Source of the DNA: Polyangiaceae bacterium
GTDB lineage: Bacteria > Myxococcota_A > Polyangia > Polyangiales > Polyangiaceae
Direction of reading: 5' to 3'
Length of the DNA stretch: 64,000 bases
Assembly (NCBI GenBank): GCA_015075635.1
Contig: JABTUA010000001.1
Span: 2,852,001 to 2,916,000 of the forward strand
Shown here piece after piece: positions 18,753-26,738 of the stretch. The translations under genes were made by a program, and so were the position numbers. How positions within the stretch are numbered: position 1 is the stretch's first letter; each line of letters begins with the position of its first letter. Under the pieces are notes generated by a model. It was given only the letters and a program-made list of their open reading frames with translations, made no database searches and had not been told where the DNA came from.

Positions 18753-20321
18753 ATGACCACCAGCGCGCAACGTATCGGGACCCCGCTACCCGTTGGCTCG
18801 AGCATCAACCCCGGCAGCCTCCGCGCCCGTATGGAGGAAGCCAGATCCCGAGGCACCCTTCACACTCTGAAGGAGACCGTCGGCATCATCGTGCCGCTCG
18901 CCGTCGAGATCGCCGACCGGCACGCCGCCGGGGAGGTGCTCTTCTTGCACCCGTCGAGCATCGTGATGGACGCCTCCGGAGTGCCGCACATCGCCCCCGA
19001 GCTGGCGATCGTCCCCCCCACCTTGCCCCGCGACAAGATCTGCATGGCCCCCGAGGAGCGCGAGGGCAAGCCGGGCAACGCCCGCGCGAGCGTCTACGCC
19101 ATCGGCGCCATCACCTACGAGCTGCTCACCGGCATGACCGTCGGCCCGGGCATGCGGCGTCCGAGCGAGGTCGTGCCGACCCTGCCCCGTGATCTCGAGG
19201 TGATTTTGGCCAAGTGCCTGGTCGCCGATGCCGTACACCGGCCCGACGACCTCAAGGCGCTGGCCCAAGCGCTCCACCATTTGGCGCCCACCGGCAGCAT
19301 CGCGCCGCCGCCGGCGGACGAGTCGCATCTCGACCACGACTCGAACTTCGACGTGGACGTATCGCTCTCGATGCTGCCGCCGGCCCCGAGCCAGGCCTTC
19401 CACGAGGTGCCCTCGGGTCCGCTGAACCTGGCGGTGGCGCAGGCGCCCGGCACCGGGCCGCGCATGAGCGACTCGACCACCGAGCTGGCTCAGCTCAAGG
19501 CTCGCCTCGAGCGCGACAAACGTCCGCGCTACGTCGTGATCAAGGAGGGCATGGACCACGGCCCGTTCAGCTCGGTCGAGCTGCTCCAGCAGATCGCGAG
19601 CCACACCTTCGTCGAGGACGACGTGCTCCGCGACGCGTTCAGCAAGGACGAGCGCGCGATCCGCGACTGGGAGGAGTTCGCTCCCTTCGCCGAGCACGCG
19701 CGCTTGCACCGCGACATCAAGGCCGAGAAGGTCGCGCTCGAGAGGACCGTGACCGCCGAGCGCAAGAGCACCACCAGCAAGGCGCTGATCGGCGTCGCGG
19801 TGGTCGGCGCGCTGGTCGTCGCCGCAGCGGTCTGGTTGGTCGCGCGCCGCGGCTCGCGCAGCGACGCGATCGCCGTGCACGGCGACACCGCCACCAACGT
19901 CGACGTGGACGGCGGGCTCAAGACCGCCGCGCGCCCGGGCGGCGGCGGCACGGGCAAGGGCGGCGTGCTCGGCGTGTCCAACGGCATCCCGATCCTCGCC
20001 GGCGGCATGTCGTGCGAAGGCGCCATCGCCGCCTACAAGGGCGACGAGGTCACCATCGGCGGCGGGCAGAAGCAGGCGGCGGACCTCACCGCCGGCCAGT
20101 ACGGCTCGATCTTGAACAAGGGCACCTACTTCGCCCACTGCGGCGCACCCGACGACATGCAGATCAACATCTGCGCCGCGGTGCAGAACGGTCGCGCCGT
20201 GGGCGTCAGCGTCACCACCAAGCCCAGCAACCCGGGCGTGGCTTCGTGCGTCGCCGGCGGCGTTCGCGGACTCTCGTTCCCGTCGCGCCCGAACCTGGAC
20301 GTGACCAGGACGACTTTCTAA
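18753..20321 (+). CDS. Kinase-like membrane protein lacking catalytic residues, with a GYF-like domain
   Basis: The 522-residue product starts at ATG 18753; the open frame further upstream lies over the previous gene. Residues about 45-178 look like the C-lobe of a Hanks kinase: MAPEE replaces the APE motif, SVYAIGAITYELLTG matches helix F, and PDDLKALAQAL matches the domain end. The N-lobe, HRD and DFG are missing: the catalytic-loop position reads VLFLHPSSIVMDASG. Residues about 259-310 resemble a GYF_2-type domain (RYVVIKEGMDHGPFSSVELL), and one membrane segment spans about 345-364. The outer C-terminal domain has three Cys residues. It is probably a regulatory pseudokinase. Confidence 0.83.
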   Translation: MTTSAQRIGTPLPVGSSINPGSLRARMEEARSRGTLHTLKETVGIIVPLAVEIADRHAAGEVLFLHPSSIVMDASGVPHIAPELAIVPPTLPRDKICMAPEEREGKPGNARASVYAIGAITYELLTGMTVGPGMRRPSEVVPTLPRDLEVILAKCLVADAVHRPDDLKALAQALHHLAPTGSIAPPPADESHLDHDSNFDVDVSLSMLPPAPSQAFHEVPSGPLNLAVAQAPGTGPRMSDSTTELAQLKARLERDKRPRYVVIKEGMDHGPFSSVELLQQIASHTFVEDDVLRDAFSKDERAIRDWEEFAPFAEHARLHRDIKAEKVALERTVTAERKSTTSKALIGVAVVGALVVAAAVWLVARRGSRSDAIAVHGDTATNVDVDGGLKTAARPGGGGTGKGGVLGVSNGIPILAGGMSCEGAIAAYKGDEVTIGGGQKQAADLTAGQYGSILNKGTYFAHCGAPDDMQINICAAVQNGRAVGVSVTTKPSNPGVASCVAGGVRGLSFPSRPNLDVTRTTF

Positions 20322-20390
20322 ATCCCGCTCCGCCGATCACCCAAACGCCTCGCGTCGCTTCCGACCGGTGGGACAAACGCCCCCGGTCCC

Positions 20391-21070
20391 GGCCGGTTTT
20401 CTCACTCGGGGTTGATTCTCGCTCCGCGGGAGACCCAGGCGCCCCGCGCCACTTCCCACTGGTCGAAACGGCAGGCGCCGGCCCCGGCCGGTCTTCTCAC
20501 TCGGGGTTGATTCTCGCTCCGCGGGAGACCCAGGCGCCCCGCGCCACTTCCCACTGGTCGAAACGGCAGGCGCCGGCCCCGGCCGGTCTTCTCACTCGGG
20601 GTTGATTCTCGCTCCGCGGGAGACCCAGGCGCCCCGCGCCACTTCCCACTGGTCGAAACGGCAGGCGCCGGCCCCGGCCGGTCTTCTCACTCGGGGTTGA
20701 TTCTCGCTCCGCGGGAGACCCAGGCGCCCCGCGCCACTTCCCACTGGTCGAAACGGCAGGCGCCGGCCCCGGCCGGTCTTCTCACTCGGGGTTGATTCTC
20801 GCTCCGCGGGAGACCCAGGCGCCCCGCGCCACTTCCCACTGGTCGAAACGGCAGGCGCCGGCCCCGGCCGGTCTTCTCACTCGGGGTTGATTCTCGCTCC
20901 GCGAGAGGCCAGGCGCCCGCGCCACTTCCCACTGGTCGAAACGGCGGGCGCCGGCCCCGGCCGGTCTTCTCACTCGGGGTTGATTCTCGCTCCGCGGGAG
21001 ACCCAGGCGCCCCGCGCCACTTCCCACTGGTCGAAACGGCAGGCGCCGGCCCCGGCCGGTCTTCTCACTC
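20391..21070. repeat. 95-bp tandem repeat array, about 7 copies
   Basis: Seven head-to-tail units are anchored on CTCACTCGGG at 20401, 20496, 20591, 20686, 20781, 20876 and 20969, with an eighth partial at 21064 and a degenerate partial copy upstream (about 20365-20400). Units are essentially identical except the sixth, which is 93 bp with small changes. Each unit carries short self-complementary pieces: GGCGC-CCC-GCGCC, CCGGCC-CC-GGCCGG and CTCC-GCG-GGAG. The 95-bp period is not a multiple of three, so the array is not coding. It fills the first half of the 20322-21708 gap, in which no gene is supported. Confidence 0.95.
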
Positions 21071-21145
21071 TCCTCTCCGTGGCAGATCGTGATCTGATCT
21101 TGCCAAGACCCGAGGCGTGGTGGCGGGCTCGGCCTACGGCCGAGC

Positions 21146-21533
21146 GGGTGACCTGAAACGGCTTGGTGCGGGTGACCTGAAACGGCTTGGTGCGGGTGAC
21201 CTGAAACGGCTTGGTGCGGGTGACCTGAAACGGCTTGGTGCGGGTGACCTGAAACGGCTTGGTGCGGGTGACCTGAAACGGCTTGGTGCGGGTGACCTGA
21301 AACGGCTTGGTGCGGGTGACCTGAAACGGCTTGGTGCGGGTGACCTGAAACGGCTTGGTGCGGGTGACCTGAAACGGCTTGGTGCGGGTGACCTGAAACG
21401 GCTTGGTGCGGGTGACCTGAAACGGCTTGGTGCGGGTGACCTGAAACGGCTTGGTGCGGGTGACCTGAAACGGCTTGGTGCGCGGCGACCTGGACTGGGC
21501 TTGGCGCGCGGCGACCCAGACGGGGCTTGGCGC
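21146..21533. repeat. 24-bp tandem repeat array, 14 copies plus two degenerate units
   Basis: Fourteen perfect copies of a 24-bp unit beginning GGGTGACCTGAAACGG run from 21146 to 21481, followed by two 26-bp diverged relatives at 21482-21507 and 21508-21533. Because 24 is divisible by three, both strands show open frames (an 8-residue repeat, GDLKRLGA on plus). The codons GGT, AAA, CTT and GGT are unlike the G/C-ending codons of real genes here and there is no ribosome site, so translation is unlikely. It shares no sequence with the 95-bp array that ends 76 bases upstream. Confidence 0.93.
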
Positions 21534-21708
21534 GCGGCGCGGCTAGATAGGGGGCACGGCGCCCCCTCCTTTCGCGAGGGAGAGGGGCAAGAGTCGAGCT
21601 TTGTCGCTCAGCATAGGAGTGGGGTGAACCGGACTCCCCTCCTCGAAGCGTGAAAACCGGACTCCTTCGCAGTCGCCCCCTGCCGGGGCCTGAGGTAAAA
21701 AGGCCGCC
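21534..21708. other. Leader region upstream of the SctJ-like gene with hairpins
   Basis: This non-coding stretch holds a perfect 7-bp stem, AGGGGGC / GCCCCCT, at 21549-21567 and a second hairpin-like CCTCC...GGGAGG segment just after it. ACCGGACTCC occurs twice (about 21627 and 21655). No T tract follows the stems. It may contain the promoter or leader of the SctJ-MCE operon, but no convincing -35/-10 pair was found. Confidence 0.35.
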
Positions 21709-22500
21709 GTGACCAGGCAGGACGGGATGAAGTGGGCGCTCGGTCTGCTGCTCTTCGCGGTGGCCGGCTGCGCCGTGCCCATCGTCAACGGCGCGGACGA
21801 AGCCGACGCCAACCGCGTCGTGGTCGCCCTCGAGGAGAACGGCATCGCCGCCGACAAGGAGGCTGACCCGGCCACCGAAGGCCGCTTTCGCGTGCTGGTC
21901 GCCCGGGACGACGCCTCCGGGGCCGCTCAGGTGCTGAAGCAGGAGAGCCTGCCGCCACCAGCCACCAAGGGCGTGCTCGAGGCGCTCGGAGAGGGCGGGC
22001 TCGTGCCCAGCCGAAGCGCCGAGCACGCCAAGCTGGTCGCGGGCACCGCCGGCGATCTCGAGCGCTCGCTCCGCGCCATCGACGGCGTGCTCTCGGCCCG
22101 CGTCCACCTCGCGGTGCCGGCCAAGACTCCCTTCGAAGGCGAGAACAAGGAGACCGCCACCGCATCGGTGCTGATCCGGCATCGTGGCAGCGCGGCGCCG
22201 GTGGCGGCGAAGGACGTGCAGCACCTGGTCGCAGGCGCCGTCAGCGGGCTCGCCGCCGACAAGGTCAGCGTGGTCCTGACCCCCGCGCCCGCCGCGCAGC
22301 GCCCGGCGGAGCGCGAGCTCAGCCGCCTGGGACCGGTCACCGTCACCCGAGCGTCTCTGACCCCGCTTCGTCTCGGCGTGGCCGCGGCCGCCCTCATCAA
22401 CCTGCTCCTCATCGGCGTGTTGCTCGCGCTCTGGGCCAAGCTGCGCCGCGCGCACGCGACGCTGGATGCCGAGCGCGCCGCCGCGAACAGTCCCCGGTGA
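21709..22500 (+). CDS. SctJ/YscJ-like inner-membrane ring lipoprotein (orphan)
   Basis: This 263-residue protein has the SctJ layout: signal peptide with lipobox VAGC (Cys21), a first ring-building motif (ADEADANRVVVALEENGIAA, 28-47), a second globular domain (LERSLRAIDGVLSARVHLAVP, 117-137), and a C-terminal membrane segment (222-244) with a short basic tail. SctJ forms the inner-membrane ring of type III secretion systems and is related to FliF. No other secretion gene is present. Instead its stop overlaps the start of the first MCE-transporter ATPase (GTGA). GTG 21709 is the long start; ATG 21727, after AGGACGGG, would give a 14-residue signal. Confidence 0.85.
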   Translation: MTRQDGMKWALGLLLFAVAGCAVPIVNGADEADANRVVVALEENGIAADKEADPATEGRFRVLVARDDASGAAQVLKQESLPPPATKGVLEALGEGGLVPSRSAEHAKLVAGTAGDLERSLRAIDGVLSARVHLAVPAKTPFEGENKETATASVLIRHRGSAAPVAAKDVQHLVAGAVSGLAADKVSVVLTPAPAAQRPAERELSRLGPVTVTRASLTPLRLGVAAAALINLLLIGVLLALWAKLRRAHATLDAERAAANSPR

Positions 22501-23231
22501 TCGAGATCGAGGGCATCGCCAAGTCCTTCGACCGCCCGGTGCTGCGCGGGGTGAACTTGCGCGTCCCGGAGGGCTGCTTGTACGGCCTGATCGGCCCTGG
22601 CGCCAGCGGCAAGAGCGTGCTCTTGAAGATCATCGTCGGGCTCATCCGCCCCGACGCCGGTCGCGTGGCCATCGCCGGCCGGGACATCTTCGGCATGAGC
22701 GACCTCGAGCTGCAGGAGTTCCGCAAGCAGATCGGCATGCTGTTCCAGAACAACGCGCTGTTCGACTTCATGACCGTGGCGGACAACATCGCCTTCCCGC
22801 TGCGGCGGCTGTTCGCCTTGCCGGAGGACGAAGTGCGGCAACGCGTCGCCGAGCGGCTCGGCGTGGTCTCGCTGCCCGGCTTCGAGGACCGCCTGCCCTC
22901 CGGGCTCTCCGGCGGCCAGAAGAAACGCGTCGGGGTCGCCCGCGCCACGGTGGCGAAGGCCCCCATCGTGCTCTATGACGAACCGGCCGCGGGGCTCGAT
23001 CCGGTCACCAGCCAGAAAATCTTCGACCTGCTCCGCGCCGAGCAGCGCGCGGCCGGCGCCACGGTGATCATGGTGTCGAGCGACCTCGACCGCCTGCTCA
23101 CCGTGACCGACCGGGTGGGGATGATGTACCGAGGAAAGCTCATCTTCGACGGCACCACCCGCGAAGCGCAGGAGAGCGACGATCCGTACGTGCACCAGTT
23201 CGTGCACGGAATCGCCGAAGGGCCGCTATGA
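22497..23231 (+). CDS. mlaF: MCE/Mla-type ABC transporter ATPase 1 (H-loop His replaced)
   Basis: This 244-residue ABC ATPase of the MlaF/Ttg2A type powers lipid movement through MlaE-like permeases on the cytoplasmic side. Walker A is GPGASGKS (33-40), Q-loop Gln84, signature LSGGQ (137-141), Walker B ending Asp161-Glu162. The H-loop histidine is replaced by Ser: MVSSDLDRL, position 195. GTG 22497 overlaps the SctJ-like stop and its own stop overlaps permease 1 (ATGA). It differs clearly from ATPase 2 in the same operon, so the two are not a recent duplication. Confidence 0.95.
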   Translation: MIEIEGIAKSFDRPVLRGVNLRVPEGCLYGLIGPGASGKSVLLKIIVGLIRPDAGRVAIAGRDIFGMSDLELQEFRKQIGMLFQNNALFDFMTVADNIAFPLRRLFALPEDEVRQRVAERLGVVSLPGFEDRLPSGLSGGQKKRVGVARATVAKAPIVLYDEPAAGLDPVTSQKIFDLLRAEQRAAGATVIMVSSDLDRLLTVTDRVGMMYRGKLIFDGTTREAQESDDPYVHQFVHGIAEGPL

Positions 23232-24028
23232 TGGCCAGCCCCGTGACCGCCCGCGCCCTGCAACCCTTCGCCTCTCTCGGCGCCTCCTTCCTGGAGACGA
23301 GCCAGGTCGTGGGCGGCATGGGCGTGATGTTCGGGCGCATCGTCTGGCGCCTGGCGCGCCTCTCGTTCGACCGCAGCGAGCTCTTGAAGAACATGTACAA
23401 GATGGGCGTCAAGTCCGTGCCCATCGTCGTGGTCACCGCGCTCTTCACCGGCGGCATCATGGTGATCCAGGCAGCGCCGCTGGTGCAGCGCTATGGTGCC
23501 CACGGCCTGCTCGGCTGGGGCGCCGGCTTCGGCACGCTGCGCGAGATCGGCCCGCTCTTGACCGCGCTGATGATCTCCGGGCGCGTGGGCGCCAACAACA
23601 CGGCGGAGCTCGGCACCATGGTCGTCACCGAGCAGATCGACGCCCTGCGCGCCTTGGCCATCGATCCCATCAGCTTCCTGATCGTTCCGCGCTTCATCGG
23701 CGTCGTGACCACGCTGTTCCTGGCGACGGTTTTCGCCGACGCCCTCGCGTTGCTCGGCGCCGCGTACGCTGGCTTGGGCATCCTGGGCGTGGAGCCCCAG
23801 GTGTTCTTCAACGGCCTGACCAGCGGCCTGCTCGGCCTCGGCGACGTGTTCCACGGGCTGATCAAGAGCGTGGTCTTCGGCATGGTCATCGCCCTGGCCA
23901 GCTGCCAGTTCGGCATGGCCACGAGCGGCGGCGCCCCCGGCGTCGGCCGCGCGGTCAACTCCACCGTGGTCGTGAGCGCCGCCGGCATCTTCGTGCTCGA
24001 CTACATCGTCTCCTTCGCGATCGGGTGA
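23228..24028 (+). CDS. mlaE: MCE/Mla-type ABC permease 1
   Basis: This 266-residue MlaE-family inner-membrane permease has about five hydrophobic segments. Family blocks are LFTGGIMVIQAA, GPLLTALMISGRVGA near the middle, ELGTMVVTEQIDALRALAIDP (the conserved EQ.DAL coupling segment) and a C-terminal VNSTVVVSAAGIFVLDY. Start ATG 23228 overlaps the ATPase 1 stop, and the stop overlaps permease 2. It is presumably the half-channel paired with permease 2 (inference from operon structure). Confidence 0.94.
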   Translation: MMASPVTARALQPFASLGASFLETSQVVGGMGVMFGRIVWRLARLSFDRSELLKNMYKMGVKSVPIVVVTALFTGGIMVIQAAPLVQRYGAHGLLGWGAGFGTLREIGPLLTALMISGRVGANNTAELGTMVVTEQIDALRALAIDPISFLIVPRFIGVVTTLFLATVFADALALLGAAYAGLGILGVEPQVFFNGLTSGLLGLGDVFHGLIKSVVFGMVIALASCQFGMATSGGAPGVGRAVNSTVVVSAAGIFVLDYIVSFAIG

Positions 24029-24879
24029 GCATGGCAGACGCGGTCGAGCACGCCCCCGAGAGCGCCGTCGGCCACATCGACGAAGACGCGGTCGTCCACG
24101 AGCGCACCGGGCTCGCGTGGGTCGGCGGCTCGGTGCTCGATCTGCTCGGCGCTGGCAAGCAGCTCTACTCGGTGCTCGTCAAGACGCTGTACTACTCCGC
24201 GCGCGGCGTGCGGCAGCCCGGCGCGGTCGCGCGGCAGATGTACGAGATCGGCAACCAGAGCCTGGTGTTCTTGTCCGTGGTGATGGGTTTCATCGGCATG
24301 ATCCTGGTGTTCCAGGCTGGGCTGCAGGCCAAGCGGGTGGTGCCCGACCTGTCGCTGCTCGGCGCCACCTTCCTCGAGCTCTTGGTGCGCGATCTGGCCG
24401 CGAGCATCTCGGCGCTGATGCTGGCCACCCGCGTGGGCGCGGGCATCGCGGCCGAAATCGGCTCGATGGTGGTGACCGAGCAGGTGGACGCGCTGCGCAT
24501 GTGCGCCGCCGATCCCGTCGACTACCTGATCGTTCCGCGCTTCAAGGCCAGCATCGTCATGACCACCGTGCTGGTGATCATCGCCGCCGGCGTGGCCTTC
24601 ACCACCGGCATGCTGACCGGCTACGTCTTCTTCGAGATCAATCCGCGCACCTTCGTCAACCTGAGCATGGTCGACGCCGGCGACCTGACCATCGGCCTGA
24701 GCAAGTGCGTCGCCTACGGCGCGGCCATCCCGGTCGTGAGCGGCTACTGCGGCCTCTCCACCTTCGGCGGCTCCGAGGGCGTGGGCTGGGCGACGACCCG
24801 CGCGGTGGTCAACTCGTCGTTGACGGTGATCATCATGAACTTCTTCATCAGCGGCGCCGGCTACCTGATCTTCGGTTGA
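24025..24879 (+). CDS. mlaE: MCE/Mla-type ABC permease 2
   Basis: This 284-residue second MlaE-family permease has a 40-residue acidic N-terminal leader that permease 1 lacks. Family marks are VVMGFIGMILVFQAG, LMLATRVGAGIAAEIGSMVVTEQVDALRM and a C-terminal VNSSLTVIIMNFF. It is about as diverged from permease 1 as separate orthologous groups, suggesting an old heterodimer. GTG 24025 overlaps the previous stop (GTGA); ATG 24031 is the alternative start. ATPase 2 follows after nine bases. Confidence 0.94.
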   Translation: MSMADAVEHAPESAVGHIDEDAVVHERTGLAWVGGSVLDLLGAGKQLYSVLVKTLYYSARGVRQPGAVARQMYEIGNQSLVFLSVVMGFIGMILVFQAGLQAKRVVPDLSLLGATFLELLVRDLAASISALMLATRVGAGIAAEIGSMVVTEQVDALRMCAADPVDYLIVPRFKASIVMTTVLVIIAAGVAFTTGMLTGYVFFEINPRTFVNLSMVDAGDLTIGLSKCVAYGAAIPVVSGYCGLSTFGGSEGVGWATTRAVVNSSLTVIIMNFFISGAGYLIFG

Positions 24880-24888
24880 GCGCGCGCG

Positions 24889-25632
24889 ATGATCTCGTTC
24901 CGGAACGTCAGGAAGTCGTTCGGTCCGAAGGACGTGCTCCGCGGCGTGAGCTTCGACGTCGAGGACGGCGAGGTGTTCTTCATCATCGGCGCCTCCGGCG
25001 TGGGCAAGAGCGTGCTGATCAAGCACCTGATCGGCCTGCTCTACCCGGACGGCGGCGAGATCTGGCTCGACGGCGAGGAGGTCAGCCGCTTCGACGAGCA
25101 GAAGATGTACGGCGTACGGATGAAGTGCGCGATGGTGTTCCAGCACTCCACCCTGTTCGACTCGATGACCTGCGCGGAGAACGTCGCGTTGCCGCTGCGC
25201 AAGCACAAAGGTCTCAAGCCCAAGGAGGCTCGGATCGAGGCCCAGCGGCTGCTCACCCAGGTGCACATGGCGGAGTTCGGCGACCGCTACCCGGCGGAGC
25301 TCGGGGACGGCATGCGCAAGCGGGTCGCCATCGCCCGCGCGCTCTCGCTCGAGCCGCGCTACGTACTGTTCGACGAGCCCACCACCAGCCTGGACCCGGT
25401 CAGCGCGCGGCGCGTTGACAAGTTGATCCGCGAGCTCAGCGACACCCTCGGCGTGACCAGCATCGTGGTCTCGCACGACCTGGCCAGCATCTTCACGATC
25501 GCCGACCGCATCGTGATGCTGTACAAAGGTGAGGTGAAGCTCCTCGGCAAGCCCGAAGATTTCAGGCGCTCGCCGGATGGCATCATCCAGCAGTTCATCA
25601 ACGGACGCGCCGAAGGACCCATGGAGGCCTGA
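24889..25632 (+). CDS. mlaF: MCE/Mla-type ABC transporter ATPase 2 (degenerate signature motif)
   Basis: This 247-residue ABC ATPase has Walker A GASGVGKS (34-41), Gln85, Walker B with Asp162-Glu163 and an intact H-loop His196 (VVSHDLAS). The signature motif is LGDGM (138-142) instead of LSGGM; the DNA reads CTC GGG GAC GGC ATG, so both the Ser and the first Gly are changed. In an ABC dimer the signature of one subunit completes the ATP site of the other. This defect therefore sits in the same site as the missing H-loop His of ATPase 1. The MCE gene starts three bases after its stop. Confidence 0.95.
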   Translation: MISFRNVRKSFGPKDVLRGVSFDVEDGEVFFIIGASGVGKSVLIKHLIGLLYPDGGEIWLDGEEVSRFDEQKMYGVRMKCAMVFQHSTLFDSMTCAENVALPLRKHKGLKPKEARIEAQRLLTQVHMAEFGDRYPAELGDGMRKRVAIARALSLEPRYVLFDEPTTSLDPVSARRVDKLIRELSDTLGVTSIVVSHDLASIFTIADRIVMLYKGEVKLLGKPEDFRRSPDGIIQQFINGRAEGPMEA

Positions 25633-25635
25633 CAC

Positions 25636-26658
25636 ATGAGCCAGCGATCGATCGAGGTGAAAGTCGGCGTGTTGATCCTGCTGGCCCTGGGCCTGCTCGG
25701 GTCCTTCGTGGTCGTGATGGGGGGCCTGTCGTTCGAGCCGACCTACACGGTCTACGTCGACTTCGACAACCCCGGAGGGTTGCAGAGCGGAGCGCCCATC
25801 CGCATCGCCGGGGTCAAGGTCGGCAAGGTCAAGGAGATGCAGTTCCGCGGCGGCGAGATCGATCCCAAGACCAACCAGCCGGTGCCGCCGGTGCGCATCG
25901 TGGCGCACGTCGAGAAGCGCTACCAGAAGGCCATCCACGAGAACTCGCGCTGGTACGTCACGACCCAAGGCGTGCTCGGCGAACAGTTCCTCGCCGTGGA
26001 GCCCGGCTCGCAGGACCGGCCGGTCTTGGCCGAGAACGCGGTGGTCTCGGGCATCAGTCCGCCCCGGCTCGATCTCCTGCTCAGCGAGAGCTACGAGCTC
26101 TTGCACCGCGCGTACGAGGGCATCACCAAGAACGAGAAGAAGATCGGCGAGACCTTCGACGGCCTGCACGCCACCCTGAAGGGCACCGGGGACTTCATGG
26201 CGGGGAACCAGAAGAAGCTCGACAACATCGTCTCGAACGTGGAGACGCTGACCGTGGAGAGCAACGAGACCGTGCGCGCCGCGCGCGACCGGTACATCGA
26301 CAACCCGCAGATCCAGCGCATCATCGGCAACGTCGAGCGCACGACCAGCACCCTGGACAAGGAGGTCGGCCCTCTACTGTCGGACGGGCGCGGAGTGCTC
26401 GCCGATACCAAGAAGCTGACCGGCACCTTGGCCAGCGATCCGCAGCTCAAGAAGTACCAGAAGATCACGCAGGACGTCAGCGACACCACGGGTCGCGCCA
26501 AGCTCGCCGCTGCGGACGCCCAGGCGATGGTGGCCCACATCAAGCGCGGCAAGGGCACCGTGGGCGCCCTCGTCATGGATGAGGCGCTCTACGACGACCT
26601 GCAGGAGATGCTCCGCGATCTGAAGCACAACCCGTGGAAGTTCTTCTGGCGGGAGTGA
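25636..26658 (+). CDS. mlaD: MCE-domain lipid-binding protein (MlaD-like)
   Basis: The 340-residue protein has one N-terminal membrane anchor (about 7-30), the MCE domain (about 36-135: YTVYVDFDNPGGLQSGAPIRIAG begins it), and a long helical C-terminal region (about 150-330) with TLKGTGDFM and VERTTSTLDKEV segments. MCE proteins form periplasmic hexamers or tubes that carry phospholipid between the membranes, and the long helical tail suggests a tunnel rather than a short ring. It is the only MCE gene of the operon and the last of the run that starts at 21709. Confidence 0.94.
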   Translation: MSQRSIEVKVGVLILLALGLLGSFVVVMGGLSFEPTYTVYVDFDNPGGLQSGAPIRIAGVKVGKVKEMQFRGGEIDPKTNQPVPPVRIVAHVEKRYQKAIHENSRWYVTTQGVLGEQFLAVEPGSQDRPVLAENAVVSGISPPRLDLLLSESYELLHRAYEGITKNEKKIGETFDGLHATLKGTGDFMAGNQKKLDNIVSNVETLTVESNETVRAARDRYIDNPQIQRIIGNVERTTSTLDKEVGPLLSDGRGVLADTKKLTGTLASDPQLKKYQKITQDVSDTTGRAKLAAADAQAMVAHIKRGKGTVGALVMDEALYDDLQEMLRDLKHNPWKFFWRE

Positions 26659-26738
26659 GCTAGGGGCAGTCCCTAACTTCGCGTTCGGCTGGCGGCAGCA
26701 AACGCGCCCGCTCCGTCGCCACCCAACTAGGGCCCCGC

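Noticed and set aside
20391..21533. CRISPR array
   Set aside because: The repeats are directly adjacent without unique spacers, and no cas gene is present.
21117..21653. Plus-strand octapeptide-repeat protein GDLKRLGA
   Set aside because: Codons GGT, AAA, CTT and GGT are unlike real genes here, no ribosome site is present, and the frame loses coding character outside the array.
20782..22455. Long minus-strand open frame through both arrays with PHQAVSGH repeats
   Set aside because: It arises because the 24-bp period keeps any frame open; it runs antisense over the SctJ-like gene, has poor codon use and lacks a start site.
21709..26658. Part of a type III secretion system
   Set aside because: Only the SctJ-like gene resembles one; the next five genes are ABC/MCE transporter genes and no SctC, SctV, SctN or similar gene is in the window.
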